Assembly: GCA_027422505.1 (NCBI GenBank)
Contig: JAPQWV010000358.1
Span: 434,001-498,000 of the forward strand
Length of the DNA stretch: 64,000 nucleotides
Direction of reading: 5' to 3'
Source of the DNA: Craterostigma plantagineum
Lineage: Eukaryota; Streptophyta; Magnoliopsida; Lamiales; Linderniaceae
Position numbers and translations under genes: made by a program. Below the pieces are notes generated by a model, which saw nothing but the letters and a program-made list of their open reading frames with translations, was not told where the DNA came from and made no database searches. Shown piece after piece: positions 9,880-21,327 of the stretch. Positions within the stretch are counted from its first letter, which is position 1. The number at the start of each line of letters is the position of its first letter.

Positions 9880-11889
9880 CTGTTACTAGAAAACGACAAC
9901 CGTCCGCCGATCTTGCGACGCGGCAAATTTACAGTTTGGAGAAGCCGCTTCCTAAATTTTATAGCCTTGAAAGATCAAGTCGAAAACCTGCTAAAGTCAC
10001 TCGAAGAAGGTCCCGCATAATTCTGGGTCACTGTAGCCGGTGATGACACGGTTACTCCTCATATTCCCTCTACTAGGCGACTGACGGAGCCTAGGGAATA
10101 TTCTATCGAGGAAAGGGCCCGTGCTAAGGCAGATCTGATAGCCATGAACACACTCATGCAGGGCATCCCCAACGACATCTATAGACAGATAGACAGTCTC
10201 CCAATGGCTAAGGGGATGTGGGATGAACTGCATAGAATGATGCAAAGCACGGAAGTGGGCATCAAGGCCAAAAGGCAACTATTCTCACGGCTTATGACTC
10301 ATTCAAAGCAAAGCCGGAGGAGAGCCTTTATGACGTATATCAAAGGTTCCTCACCCTTCTTTATGAGATGAGGAAAATAGAAATCTCTAAGACAAACATG
10401 GAAACAAACATCAGATTTCTATCCTCCCTGCCCTCAGACTGAAAAAAGATATCCACTCAACTTAGGCAAAACAAAGATTTGGAGGAGTTGGATATCCATG
10501 CAGTCTTTGACAATCTCGCCCAACATGAGGAAGATATTTGCGAGATTCAGAAGGAGCAAAAGGGCAAGCAGATTGAAGACACTGTTGCCCTTGTCTCAGA
10601 GAAGCGTGGAACAGGGGCTCGAAAAGAGAAGATCGTTAGGCCTCCCTCCCCATCAGAGTCAGAAGAAGATTCAGAGACAGATGATGAGCCAAGCATGAAA
10701 GCACTGGGGAAGCAGTTGGCTCTAATCGGCAAATTGATTAGCAAGACGTACTTCAAAAAGAAGTCCTCATCTTCGGCCAACCGACTTCGGACCTCAAGCT
10801 CTAAGAATAAAGAACGTGCACCTGAGAGCTCCGAAATCAAAAACACCAAAGAGCCCAACAAGTGCTTCAACTGTGGCAAGCCTGATCATTTTGCCAGAGA
10901 CTGCAGTCTTCCCAAGAAGAGAGATGCTAACTACTACTCCAGAAAGCTTCAACTTTCAAACCAGAAGGAAGCTGGAGTAGCCCTCATGGCAGAGCAGGAC
11001 CATTGGCTCGAAGACACGTCCAACTCCGAAGAGGAGAATTTAGCCCTCATGGCCCGCTTGAACGACACCTTGGATGCCGAAACTTCAAACAAGACGGACG
11101 ATGACGACGCATCCATCTCATCACAAGAGGTAGTCTCTTCTTCCACATTATTGACCATGTTAGAATCATATCAAAACAATATGCTAACATGAAACGTGAG
11201 CAGAAAAGTATTACGGAGGTAGAGGATAAACTTTCGAGGTCTCAGGAGAAGATAAATAGTCTCGAATCAGAAATTAGAAGCTCTAGTGCTAAAATAGATG
11301 AACTTACTAAGAGCCTACATTCTAGAGAGACTAGTCAACCTCAAATAGGACAGCATAGCGATAAGATTAAGGAATTAGAAGATAGGCTAACAAATAACTA
11401 CAATTGCTTGGTTAGGAATCTGAATGAGAAAGCCACCCTAAATTGTAGGATAACCGAAGCTACCACTAAGATCACTAACTTAGAAGCTCAATTAGAAATA
11501 TCAAATGCTAAAGTTAGTGAGTTTAGTAAAGAACTAGATGCCTGTCAAGCCGCCAAACTAACGGTAGAAAATAATTATGCTCTCCTAGGTGAGGAACGCA
11601 AGAAACTATATGCAAAAATTAAGAAATTAGACGATATAGTTACGCGTAGAGGACAATCCGAACAGACGATAATCATAAATCAGCCCAAGGATGTAGATTT
11701 CTATAATCCAAAAGAAGGCTTAGGTTTCACTAACCCACATGTTCTACGGAAGAAAGAAATATATGATATTAAGCACATGGGTTTAGGAGTAACATCTCTT
11801 AGAGATTTTACTGAATCGACGTACCAAAATACTTTCGATTCATCCATGAGAAAAGCCTCACACGGGCCTGAAATCCCCCTTGACTACAC
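9880..11889 (+). pseudogene. Element A gag, 5' part (UBN2, zinc knuckle, coiled coil)
   Basis: UBN2 blocks are readable at about 9985-10370 through several stops (FWVTVAGDD, MNTLMQGIPNDIYRQIDSLP, MWDELHRMMQ). An open stretch from 10479 has an acidic serine-rich linker, then the CCHC knuckle CFNCGKPDHFARDC at about 10864-10905. After a stop at 11190-11192, a frame from 11189 carries a long coiled coil (KINSLESEIRSSSAKIDEL, LEAQLEISNAKVSEF). Coding sequence stops at the phrase IPLDYT, where element B is inserted, and resumes at 32989 with matching sequence. Element C gag has the homologous phrase DYTELNASDKTKNPSLS uninterrupted, which confirms the join point. Confidence 0.88.
11885..11889 (+). 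repeat. Target-site duplication TACAC, left copy (element B)
   Basis: TACAC precedes the B 5' LTR and is repeated at 32989-32993 right after the 3' LTR. A 5-base duplication is normal for LTR elements and proves that B entered element A as a unit. Confidence 0.95.
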
Positions 11890-12247
11890 TGTTGGAACTA
11901 TTTAATTGTATTCAATTAATATAGTTGTCTTAATCTTGCTATGCAAATTAGTAGTCCTGGGCTAAATTGTAATTAGTCATTTTGTAGGACTACTTGTGTA
12001 AATATACCACGAGGTGGTATATATAAGAGAACTCCTTAGGAAGTAAGGAGTGCGCTTTGTAGGGTTTTATAGATTGAAAATTAGAATCGAAAACTTTAAA
12101 GAGAAAAATTCGCCACGTGTTAGGATTAATCTTCAACGAAGGTAAATCTCATATGAAGGTAAATCTCATATGTAAGCTTCGAATTTCTTAGATTAACGAT
12201 TTGATTCTTCTAAATTCGATCTAGGTTGGATATCAGGGGTCCAAACA
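11890..12247 (+). repeat. Element B 5' LTR
   Basis: 358 bases, TGTTGGAACT to GGTCCAAACA. TATA region: ATATACCAC (12002-12010), loop GAG, GTGGTATAT (12014-12022), a perfect 9-base inverted repeat followed by ATATAAG. A small tandem duplication of GGTAAATCTCATATG lies at about 12141-12171 and is not in the 3' LTR. Confidence 0.94.
12002..12027 (+). promoter_or_regulatory. TATA box in inverted repeat (element B LTR)
   Basis: Perfect 9-base arms ATATACCAC / GTGGTATAT around a 3-base loop, running into TATATATAAG, the likely TATA box. In the 3' LTR the arms are mutated (ATATACCATGAGGTTGTAT). Confidence 0.6.
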
Positions 12248-12249
12248 AT

Positions 12250-12261
12250 TGGTATCAGAGC
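12250..12261 (+). promoter_or_regulatory. Primer-binding site, initiator tRNA-Met (element B)
   Basis: TGGTATCAGAGC, two bases after the 5' LTR. Confidence 0.92.
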
Positions 12262-13929
12262 GAAACGTGTTAGGATTTGGATTAAATTTGGACTGAATTA
12301 TGAATTTTTGAAACTGATTTTTCAACTTTGCGACACTGTTCTTCGATGAATTATAGTCTGATTCTTCAAAACTTGATATAATCTAATGTTTTAGGAATCG
12401 ACCGATTCGTTTATACATGCATAAGCTGAATTTTGATTGATCGAAACATGATTTTGAGTGAATTTTGAAGATTTGAGTCAATATGCTTGTCGAACTGTTC
12501 TTAGAAACTTCAATCTGATTTCTGAAATTTTCGATTTGATTTGCTGCTTTTGTTGATCGATTGTGTGTTTCACGCTGATATGAGCTTATTTCCGATCGAT
12601 CGGACCAATTTCTCTGCTAATTTTGAACTTTGACTGAAATTAGGTCTCGACTGTTCTTCAGATTTTTCAAAAAATTCGACCAAATTTGCTTTGATTTTGT
12701 TAAATTGATTGTTTGTTCTTGTTAATTGCTTGATTTGGATCAATAACCCAAGCCATATTCGAACAATTTCGTGTTTGGATCGAGATTTCGGGTGTTTTTT
12801 ACGCTTGCATCTGTTCGGCACTGCTCTTCCCTGTTGTTCAGTGTTCTTCGCTGATTCTTGTGAGATTCCTCGATCGAGAAACTTGCCGATGAAAAATCCG
12901 TTCAACGTGAAATCTGCCAGAGCTTCGTTTGATTCAACGCGAAATCTGCCTTAGCTTCATCTTCTTCGTAATCTATTCGTCGATCAACGTCGAAAAAAAA
13001 AACTGTTTAACACTCGAAAAATTTGGCCAACGCGAGAAACTTCATTCTATGTTCGCAAATCCAGTCGAGAAACTTTGACGCTCGAAAAACTTGTTCGAGA
13101 AATTTTTACGATCGAAAAATCGTTTGGATTTTTTACGATCGTGAAATCTACAGCTTAGTCTTCTTCGCTTGTTCATACACATATACATACATTTGCAGGG
13201 CAAATTGCATTATAAGTCCCAAAAATACTATTTTAGTCCCTGTAGTTATATTTCGGCCCAAATTGTTTTCAATTAAGTCCAGAAAGCTCTGATCCAGTCC
13301 TAAATTTTAAATTTAGCCCCGGAACTTTCAATTTATGATTTCTCACTCATTTACGTGATTTTACGATTGCAAATTTTTGCTTGTCGCTTTTTCAAAGTTG
13401 TCGTCGCAAAACTTGTTTTTCGCCTGCAAAACTTTTTTTGCGATCGAAAAATTTGATTTTGAAGGTTTAGATATTAGCATCTCAAAACGACGACATTTTA
13501 TCGAATCGCAAAACTTTTACGATCGTAAGTCTATACTTAACTATTTGAAATTCAAAACTATCGTCTAAAAACAGCACAACGAAAAACTTAACTATCGAAA
13601 ACAGTGCTCTATTTTTTCATTAGAAACTTCTACTCGAGAATTATTTTCGAATGAAAACCGTGCTTTATTTAACATAAAAAAACTTAATAATTTTTTCTTC
13701 GATCGAAAACAACAACTTGTGGCACATTATAGAGAAAGCTTTTGGTAAATACGATTCAATTTTTAAATCAAACTTTATACACCAAAATCTTTTCGACTGA
13801 AATTTTAAAGGCCAAATATTTTAATCAGTATTAAATTTTCAAATCCACAAAACACGTCACGATCACAATATCCAACAAAATTTTAAAAATAAATAAATAA
13901 AAATTTTAAAATCCAAAACGGACACCTAC
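12262..13929 (+). other. Element B leader with CGAAA/CGATCG motif array
   Basis: Noncoding leader. From about 13015 to 13720 it carries many words such as CGAGAAACTT, GATCGAAAAA, ACGATCGTGAAATC and CGAAAACAG. Short open frames here have no domains. The array lies in the same relative place as those of C and A'. Confidence 0.6.
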
Positions 13930-15410
13930 TCAATTACTCGATCTGATGACACTAGCTCGGATGACTGTAGCTTTGACATTGATGACCAACTGAAGGAGTT
14001 TGGACGTCAACTATGATTAATTGAGGAGTTAAATAAGAAGTCCACAAAGATCAAGTCACGCTCAAAGGAGCAAGAGACTACAAATTCCGAACAAAAGACG
14101 CACTTGGCTTTGGCACACGAAGATGAAACTAACACATCCTCTAAGGAGACAGTGATTCCTAACTCTACATTGTTTAACATGTTAGAATCCCTACAAATTA
14201 GGTATGCTAACATGAAAAATGAGCAGAAAAGTACAAAAGAGTTAGAAGAAATATTATCTAAGTCTAAGGAGAAAATAGCTAGTCTATAATCAGAACTTAG
14301 AAGCTCTAGTGCGAAAATAGATGAACTAATTAAGAGCTTAAATCTTAGCGAGGCTAAGCATATTTTGTTAGAGAAGCATAGCTTGGTAGTTAAGGATTTA
14401 GAGGACAGGCTAGACAACAACCATAAGTGTCTACTTAGGAATTTAGACGAGAAATGTCTCCTTAAGTGTAGACTAGAAGTTGAGAACAAAAAGGTCACTA
14501 GTCTAGAAGCCGAAATAGATAAATCCAACTCTATTCTAAGATTAATCAATTAGAAAATCTTCTTGCGATTTTTAAGACCAAGGAAGCACAATCTCGTCAT
14601 TCTGAAAATTCTTCTTCCTTGGATATACCTCCTATTCTTAAAGAGGAATTAAATTCTACATTAGAAACGGAAAGAAAGAATTTTGAAGCGGAAAAGAATG
14701 CGCTTTTATTGGAAATATCTAATCTCAAGGCTTCCTCACAAGAAAAGTTAATTTTTAAGGAGGTCAAGAAAGAGAAAGAGGCTTTGAGCGCCAATAGATC
14801 AAATACTCCAATTTCTAAAGCCGTTACTTCTACATGGTCGTTAAAGCCTATCAATTTTAGAAGTACAAACCTTGAAAGTGGCTCTTCCTCCACCAAGAAA
14901 ATTTTTCACGAAAATAATTCAAGTTCTAGCGCACAAACTTCATCGTGTGTTTCAAATAATTCTACTAACTTTTCACTTAAAAAGCCTAGACTTGAAAATA
15001 ATTTTCAAAATTCTTATTCTCATGTGAAGAATGTGCATTCTCCACGTAGGAATTACGACACTTCTACTTTACATGCTTATCACTCTATTTGCCCGTATTC
15101 TTACATGAAGTATCCAGTCAATATTCGTTCCGAAAAGCATTTATTACGACTAGGTACTGAGAAGACCTTTACAAGTACACATTCTAGGAGCACATATTCA
15201 CATGTTAGAATTACTTATCCGTGTAAAATCAAGCAAAAATGGATTTCTAAGTCGGATATCAAGTCACAAAGTCCTTGTCAAATATGGACTCCTAAGACTA
15301 CATCTTAGCCCAACTTAGGCTCACCATCTAATTTTACACGATTTACGACTAACTCGTTTTCTGCTAATAAGGGAGGACCCATACGACAACGGGTACCAAA
15401 GTCCCGATAG
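13930..15410 (+). pseudogene. Element B gag remnant (coiled-coil tail only)
   Basis: Begins abruptly with an acidic linker (SSDDTSSDDCSFD) that lies before the zinc knuckle in other elements, then skips the knuckle and goes to LALAHEDETNTSS and the coiled coil (NEQKSTKELEEILSKSKEK, LRSSSAKIDEL). A later frame, 14619-15308, has ETERKNFEAEKNALLLEISN and a basic tail with QKWISKS and QIWTPKTTS. The same tail pattern is in A (EKKKFLKDMENLKASSSSQT). Gag seems to end at the TAG 15408-15410 after RVPKSR. Several stops interrupt it. Confidence 0.8.
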
Positions 15411-15520
15411 TTTTGCAGATTTCTCTCATGTATGGTACTTCGATGATAGTTGCTCCACATACATGATCAAGGGCGAGCGGCAGAGCAACTACAACAAATC
15501 CCTACCTAAGCGACAAACTC
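15411..15520 (+). pseudogene. Element B protease stub and pol deletion point
   Basis: Right after TTTTGCAG at 15411-15418, a frame reads HVWYFDDSCSTYM, matching the protease start HVWYLDSGCSTHM of element C. The catalytic DSG has become DDS. Sequence then leaves the pol homology at about 15500, so nearly all of pol has been deleted. Confidence 0.75.
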
Positions 15521-16636
15521 GGTGACAAAATTCCTTACTCATTTTTTTTAAAGTGCTAAAATTTAGATGAGTCATTATTAATTCTCTAGGGATTACAATT
15601 TGGTGCATTATGCATCTGAGCTGAAATGATTATGCCAACTTTTTTGAAAAATTCTATCATGCATTTTTCCGCATTTAGTTCCAATAAAAAAAATCAATCT
15701 TGCATTTTTACTTAGTTTTCTTTTCCTCTGTTTTCATATCATGTTCATGTTTTTAATAAAACACACACACACATACATAGTTTTTTTTTGCGTTGGATAA
15801 ACAAAATAAAACAAAAGCAACGAAAAAATGGGGAGTGACGATTACTCGATCTACTTTGATATGTTCACAAAAATCTTTCCTTGATATATGACTGGTTATT
15901 TGCTTAATATTGTCTGTCAAGTAGCATTCTCTTGTCTAAAGGTCACTCGTTTGTCCCACTAGACACAAAGCCACATCATATATGTGAGATTTTGAGCCTT
16001 ACTATTTTCTCGAGAATTTATCCTTGAGCGAGTCACACATCAAATGCTTGTCTTAACTTGTATTTCTTGGCCTCATACTCACCTTGCGTTAGATTGTTAG
16101 GAAAATGATTAGGGCACGTAGGAAAATTCACCACTTGACCAAATCAAAATATCATCCTTGAAATTATTCCTCTAGTCATTCCTTTTGAGCCTTCTCCGAT
16201 ATTCTTTTCTTCATTTGTATCCCGATCAAACCTTCAACCGTAATTCATAAATTTCGGAGGGTGGCATAAACGAGAAAAGGAGGGGGAGAAAAAGGCAACG
16301 AAAGAAAGAAGAAAATGATGACAAAAGGAGGTGGAAAACGCACACGAGGAATGCTCAACGCACAATAAATAGTCCAAAAGAACATGCCTTCTTAATTATT
16401 GAAATCTTCTAGAAATCATAAGAAGAGGGCATGGAACTTGCTGTGAACTTTTCCTTCGATAATCTCGTTTACTCGTCAGAACGGTTGGAAGAGAAGCACC
16501 ACGAAGTAAACTTCTCCAACGATAGTCCGGTCTTATATTGAGACAACGAGAAGAGGAGCACGGCCTTGGGTTCGAATTCCACAACTGCAAACTTTTTCAA
16601 ATCGATAATCTTTGAAACCTCATTAGGGATTAAGAG
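15521..16636 (+). other. Element B post-pol spacer, left part
   Basis: Noncoding. Phrases such as CCACTAGACACAAAGCCAC and the block around 15830-16260 align by eye with element A at about 37440-37870 (GGGGAATGACGA, CCACTAGACACAAAGTCAC), so this is homologous 3' spacer. Interrupted by element C at 16642; the sequence resumes at 30920. Confidence 0.6.
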
Positions 16637-16641
16637 AAAAG
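16637..16641 (+). repeat. Target-site duplication AAAAG, left copy (element C)
   Basis: AAAAG before the 5' LTR is repeated at 30915-30919 after the 3' LTR. Element A keeps the uninterrupted homologous site near 38190 (TTAAGAGAAGAGGAGCACGG), which supports the insertion. Confidence 0.95.
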
Positions 16642-16939
16642 TGTTAGGATATTTAATTGATTGTGTCAATAGTTTAAGTCTTGGGATTAATTTTGTATTA
16701 ATCTATTAACTTTGGCTTTGGACTAGAATGTAATAATTTTATTTTTAGTGATTGGGCCTTAATATACCTAGGGTTAATGTGGTATATAAGGTTTTACCAA
16801 CTCACTTTGAAAGCTAATCAAAGATTAAAAGGCAAACCCTAATTTTCACACACTACACACACTAAAAGGTGAGAAACTCTCCCTTCTTCATTCCATTTAG
16901 CCTCTTTGATTCCTTGTTTGGTGCATTTCGGGACCAACA
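16642..16939 (+). repeat. Element C 5' LTR
   Basis: 298 bases, TGTTAGGATA to GGGACCAACA. ATATACC (16762-16768) and GGTATAT (16781-16787) form an inverted repeat that includes the probable TATA box TATATAAG. Differs from the 3' LTR at about 16714 (C/T) and 16756 (G/C) only. Confidence 0.97.
16762..16790 (+). promoter_or_regulatory. TATA box in inverted repeat (element C LTR)
   Basis: ATATACC / GGTATAT arms with a 12-base loop; the right arm continues to TATATAAG. Shorter arms than in A and B, but in the same position. Confidence 0.55.
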
Positions 16940-16941
16940 AG

Positions 16942-16953
16942 TGGTATCAGAGC
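16942..16953 (+). promoter_or_regulatory. Primer-binding site, initiator tRNA-Met (element C)
   Basis: TGGTATCAGAGC two bases after the LTR. Confidence 0.94.
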
Positions 16954-18384
16954 AAACGTGGATCGATCTTCACTGATTTGAATCCAGTTTCGTTCGATTC
17001 CAAGAAAGATCAAAGGTGTTTTTGGATAAAAAAACCACTTTCGGGCATTTTGAGTTCGTTTTGGGGTGTTTATGCTTTGTTTTTGTGTTTAAAACCTTCC
17101 CCCAGATTGATTCTATGCCTAAGATGTTTTTAGAACACTTTTGGATCAGTTTTAACGAGTTTTGAGCAAGATTGAAGCAAAAACTTTTCAGAAAAGGACA
17201 TCTCGGCCATTCTCTGTTTTCGGTCGATTTGACCTACTTTTTGTTGTTTTTAGCTCCCAAATCGGTCGATTATGTGTTTAGGAAAGAATTTCTGAAGTTT
17301 AGGATCAAGTTTGAGCGATTTTGGTTGAGATTTGAGCAAGAACGGGACGTTTTTCTGGGAAATCGCGTGAAAAGCAATGGAACAGTACTAACCTGTTCTT
17401 GACCGCGAAATTCTGAGCTTGAACGTTCAAGTCCGCGAATTTTTCCACGTCCGCGAAAGTCGAACCCGAGAATTTTCAATCCGCGAAATTCTCCTTCATA
17501 CTACATTTTTCGCAACTCTCTACTTTCAAAATCTGAGAATTTACAATCCGCGAAACTCTCCTTTACACAACATTTTTCGCAACGTTCTACCTTCACAATC
17601 CGAGAATCTTCAAAACCGCGAAACTTTCACTTCCACTACATTTTTTCGCAACTGCCTACTTTAAGATCCGAGAATTTTAAGCCGCGAAACTCTCACTTTT
17701 ACAGCATTTGTATTTCGCAACTGTTACTTCCTATATCCGAGAAACTTTTTATGCGAAAAATCTTATTTCAAGAATTTATTCAAACAGCAAAATTTCCTCT
17801 TGCGAAGATTTAAAGTTTTCAACGTGCGAAATTTATTACGTGCGAAACTTTCTTACTAAAGTCTTATAACTTGCGAAAAACTGTTTGCGAAACTTTAGAT
17901 TCTCAACTTGCGAAAGTCCTATAACTTGTGAAATTCTCTTGCGAAATTTTAAAATTCTCACCTAGCGGACTCTTTTTTTTCTCTCGAAGTTTTCTTGCGA
18001 AGTTCAAAAAAAAAATTCTCAACTTGCTAAACCTTTTAACTTGCGAAATTCTTCAAATTGAGAATTTTTCGAACGTATTAATTTCTTCTAAGGTTAAAAT
18101 TTTCTCGGGTTAAGATCTTTTCTAACATATTTAAAATTTGATCCGTTCACTTTAATCCCATCTCAAATCTCGGTTTTTAAATTTCTAGAACTTCTCCTAA
18201 TTTCTTGATACATTTCCGTTCATACATTATCGACCGTCACACACGATCACTTAGCTCTAAGAAATTCTTTAAACGATTTTCTTCTCAAAACCCTACACAT
18301 TAAACTCGTATTTTTCATCTCGTTCGTTACTAACTTTCTTATCTATTCAAGATCAAAACCACGGACGATTCGACTGCACCAACC
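16954..18384 (+). other. Element C leader; GCGAAA array at about 17400-18075
   Basis: Noncoding leader before gag. From about 17400 to 18075 it is filled with CCGCGAAA, TTGCGAAA, GTGCGAAA and the reverse form TTTCGCAAC, about one every 30 bases. The array then gives way to a C/T-rich stretch that runs to the gag ATG at 18385. Leaders this long may contain packaging or translation signals; none could be assigned. Confidence 0.65.
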
Positions 18385-21324
18385 ATGTCTACCACGAATG
18401 ACATCTCCATAGTGGGCTCCGACACCAGGCCTCCGATGCTGCGACAAGGTGACTACAGCATATGGACGAACCGGTTCCTCACATTCATCAGGAACAAAGG
18501 CGCACCACTCTCTCAATACCTTCTGGACTCCATCTTCAACGGCCCAGCACAGTTCTGGACAATCATCCCTGCACAACCAAACGCAAATCCTCCCATGGAT
18601 GAACGTCGCACTCCAAGAGGTCCCATCAATGAGGATGAACTGGCTCGCGTACAGGCCGACGAGACTGCCAAAGGATACCTCTTCCAGGCTTTGGGAAACG
18701 AGGTCTACGGTCACGTTGAGTGCTGCACAACTGCCAAGGAAATATGGGATGAACTTGCAGAAATTATGGCAGGCACAACTGAAAGTGCTCAGGGGAGGAA
18801 ATCAGCGTGTCTCTCGCAGTATGAACATTTCCAGGCCTATGAAGGAGAGGAACTGCGTGACACATACCTCCGATACTTGAAGGTCATCAATGAACTCAAA
18901 AAGGCCAGGATCTCGAGGGACAAATTCGACATCAACAACCACTTCCTTGGTAGCCTCAAACCACAATGGGGCAATGCAATCGTGATGATGATTCAGAGTA
19001 AGGACCTCTCCAACACTTCCATCCATGCACTGTATGACAGTCTGTCTGCCTATGCTCCTTACGTGCAACCTCAGTCCACCAACACTCGAGTCGACCCACT
19101 GGCACTCCTCTCGAACAAAACCAATGAACGATCTTTTACCACTAAGACCAAACAGAACAAAGGAAAGCTACCAGCTGTTGTATCTGACACCCCTTCAGGA
19201 TCCGAAGCCGATACAGAATCAGATGAAGAAGTTCGTGACATACGCAAGCAACTAGCAATGCTCACTAAGTTGGTCTCAAAGAAGATCGGGAAAAAATCGT
19301 CATCCTCCTCCAATCGCCAAAGAACCTATAGCGGCACCAAAAAGACCACTCCCACAGAGGAAACTAAGCCGACAAAGAAAACAGAGGACTCTGCATCTCA
19401 AAAGTCTGTAAAGTGCTTTCGGTGTGGAAAGTCAGGCCACTTTGCCAAAGAATGCCATGCCCCACGCGTGAAGGACTCTGGCTACTATGACCGTAAGGCC
19501 AGAATGACCCGCAAAATGGAAAGTGGGAAAGCTCTACTCACTGAAGAAGCTGAATGGGTGAACGACACATCGGAAGACGAGGAGCCTAAGGATGAAGATT
19601 GCTGCATGGCAAGGTTGGTCGAACAGGACGAGGACGAGGAGATGGCTGACCACGGAGCGAACACAGCTAAGACTCCCACCAACACCGAGTCTGAGGTACG
19701 AATCTCGCAACTCGATGATGTGTTTAGTCACCGAAACACCATTAAGAAACCCACCGTAGACGCTAGGGACTATGATGAACTTAGGCTAAAATTTGAAACA
19801 AACTATGCCTTACTTAGTTTAAAAGTAGAGGAGCTAGCTCGTGCAAACGAACGTCTAGTGGCCTCCGAAGCATTAGTCAAACGTCTGCAAAGCAAGAACA
19901 AACAAAGTGAGACTAAGGTTAAGGAAACTACTCTAGCCATCAGTTCATGTGAAACCTCTCGCCTCCTGACGGCCTCCCAATATGAACTGCTTACGAAGGA
20001 AAGAGTTAGGCTATACCGCAAGATAAAAGAACTTGAAGATCAACTACACCTCAGGAAAAAGGCCGCAAACATCTTATGCCTATTGAACCAACCAGTTGAA
20101 ACGGAATTCTACAACGCTCGGATGGGAATCGGCCTGGCCAGCAACTGTGATCCAACGCCACTAATTGTCAAAAGGTATAACATGTACAGTACATCGTTCC
20201 TGAAAACGAGGAAAGGAACTCCCTCACAGCTCATGCCGTTTGTAAGATCCTCCTCCGGTGTTCTTTCGGAAGAAAAGAGGGAACAGAACATTCTCTGGGC
20301 AGAAATCGCGTACGACTACACAGAGTTGAATGCTAGTGATAAGACTAAAAATCCCTCACTCTCTGAAGACATCAAGTCTCAGTTCCCAACCGAAGAACAG
20401 GAAATCGCTTTCCGAGAAGCTCTCTCTCGCATCTATGTCCCAGAGAAACTTCTGATCATAGAAGAACTAGAACGAACAATAGACGTAGAGCGGAAAGCCT
20501 TTGCAAAAGAGCGAGAAGATCTACTTTACAAAATCTTTACCCTAGAACAATCTCTCAATACGAACAAACCTTCTACGTCGAGTCAAGTACCCGATTCTCA
20601 AACATGCAAATGTAAGAGGACGGCGAAGATGACTCCTGAAGCTGACACAAATTCTAACACTAACTCGCATATTCTTATGGATACAGGGAATGTGAGTTCG
20701 ACATCTCTGGATGGGAGTTCGTATCAAATAAAGGAGAATCCGCTCTTCGATGACAAGAAGAAAAGATCATCCTATATTCGTCTTTCCTCTCTATGTACTG
20801 AATCCCAATGTCCTAGGGTCGTAGACAATTATGTTGCCAAAACTTATCTTTCTTTTACCAAACTTATGTCTATGTGCTGCTGCGATGATTTTGTTCTTCC
20901 ACGCTTTCATGAATATGACACACATGAACATGCAACACTCCGACCACGCAAGCGAACCTCCTCCACGACGTTCATGAAATCTCCCATCTCGCCTAAACCG
21001 AAGGTTAAGCGCAAACGTCTCTCGTCATCAAACGCAAACTCACCGACTACTCGCAAGCCAAACGCAACCAAAACCGAAGCACGAAAACAACAACCACATG
21101 CCCCATGGCGATACATGTATAAGACACCATACATGCAAGCACAAGTTAGGAAAATATGGGTTAGAAAGACAGTAGCCTCACATCATCAAACAACTGACAA
21201 AGGGAAAGCTAAATTAGAATCGACACAATCTGATTTAGAAACCACATTTCCCTTTAAACGCATGAAAACTATACTTGTATCACAAGAAAGCCCCGTCCGA
21301 ATACGGGGACCCAACGTTTGCTGA
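18385..21324 (+). CDS. gag: Element C gag, 979 codons, intact
   Basis: Capsid/nucleocapsid protein that would package element RNA. The ATG at 18385 has a good context (AACCATGTC) and is the first in-frame one. Layout: UBN2 gag domain at about residues 15-230 (SIWTNRFLTFIRNKG, AQFWTIIPAQ, IWDELAEIM), an acidic Ser/Lys linker, CCHC knuckle CFRCGKSGHFAKEC at about 343-357, an acidic DTSEDEEPKDED region, a coiled coil at about 450-570, the phrase DYTELNASDKTKNPSLS, a second coil (IEELERTIDVERKAFAKERE), and a strongly basic Ser/Pro/Lys tail with WRYMYKTPYM and KIWVRKTV. Normal Copia gags are about 300 residues, so the tail after the knuckle (about 620 residues) is an extension; Sireviruses are known for long gags. 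Ends in TGA TAA, with pol in the same frame beyond. Confidence 0.93.
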   Translation: MSTTNDISIVGSDTRPPMLRQGDYSIWTNRFLTFIRNKGAPLSQYLLDSIFNGPAQFWTIIPAQPNANPPMDERRTPRGPINEDELARVQADETAKGYLFQALGNEVYGHVECCTTAKEIWDELAEIMAGTTESAQGRKSACLSQYEHFQAYEGEELRDTYLRYLKVINELKKARISRDKFDINNHFLGSLKPQWGNAIVMMIQSKDLSNTSIHALYDSLSAYAPYVQPQSTNTRVDPLALLSNKTNERSFTTKTKQNKGKLPAVVSDTPSGSEADTESDEEVRDIRKQLAMLTKLVSKKIGKKSSSSSNRQRTYSGTKKTTPTEETKPTKKTEDSASQKSVKCFRCGKSGHFAKECHAPRVKDSGYYDRKARMTRKMESGKALLTEEAEWVNDTSEDEEPKDEDCCMARLVEQDEDEEMADHGANTAKTPTNTESEVRISQLDDVFSHRNTIKKPTVDARDYDELRLKFETNYALLSLKVEELARANERLVASEALVKRLQSKNKQSETKVKETTLAISSCETSRLLTASQYELLTKERVRLYRKIKELEDQLHLRKKAANILCLLNQPVETEFYNARMGIGLASNCDPTPLIVKRYNMYSTSFLKTRKGTPSQLMPFVRSSSGVLSEEKREQNILWAEIAYDYTELNASDKTKNPSLSEDIKSQFPTEEQEIAFREALSRIYVPEKLLIIEELERTIDVERKAFAKEREDLLYKIFTLEQSLNTNKPSTSSQVPDSQTCKCKRTAKMTPEADTNSNTNSHILMDTGNVSSTSLDGSSYQIKENPLFDDKKKRSSYIRLSSLCTESQCPRVVDNYVAKTYLSFTKLMSMCCCDDFVLPRFHEYDTHEHATLRPRKRTSSTTFMKSPISPKPKVKRKRLSSSNANSPTTRKPNATKTEARKQQPHAPWRYMYKTPYMQAQVRKIWVRKTVASHHQTTDKGKAKLESTQSDLETTFPFKRMKTILVSQESPVRIRGPNVC

Positions 21325-21327
21325 TAA

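Noticed and set aside
14007..14549. 180-codon minus-strand ORF
   Set aside because: Exact antisense of the element B gag coiled coil; serine/leucine-rich content mirrors the coding strand.
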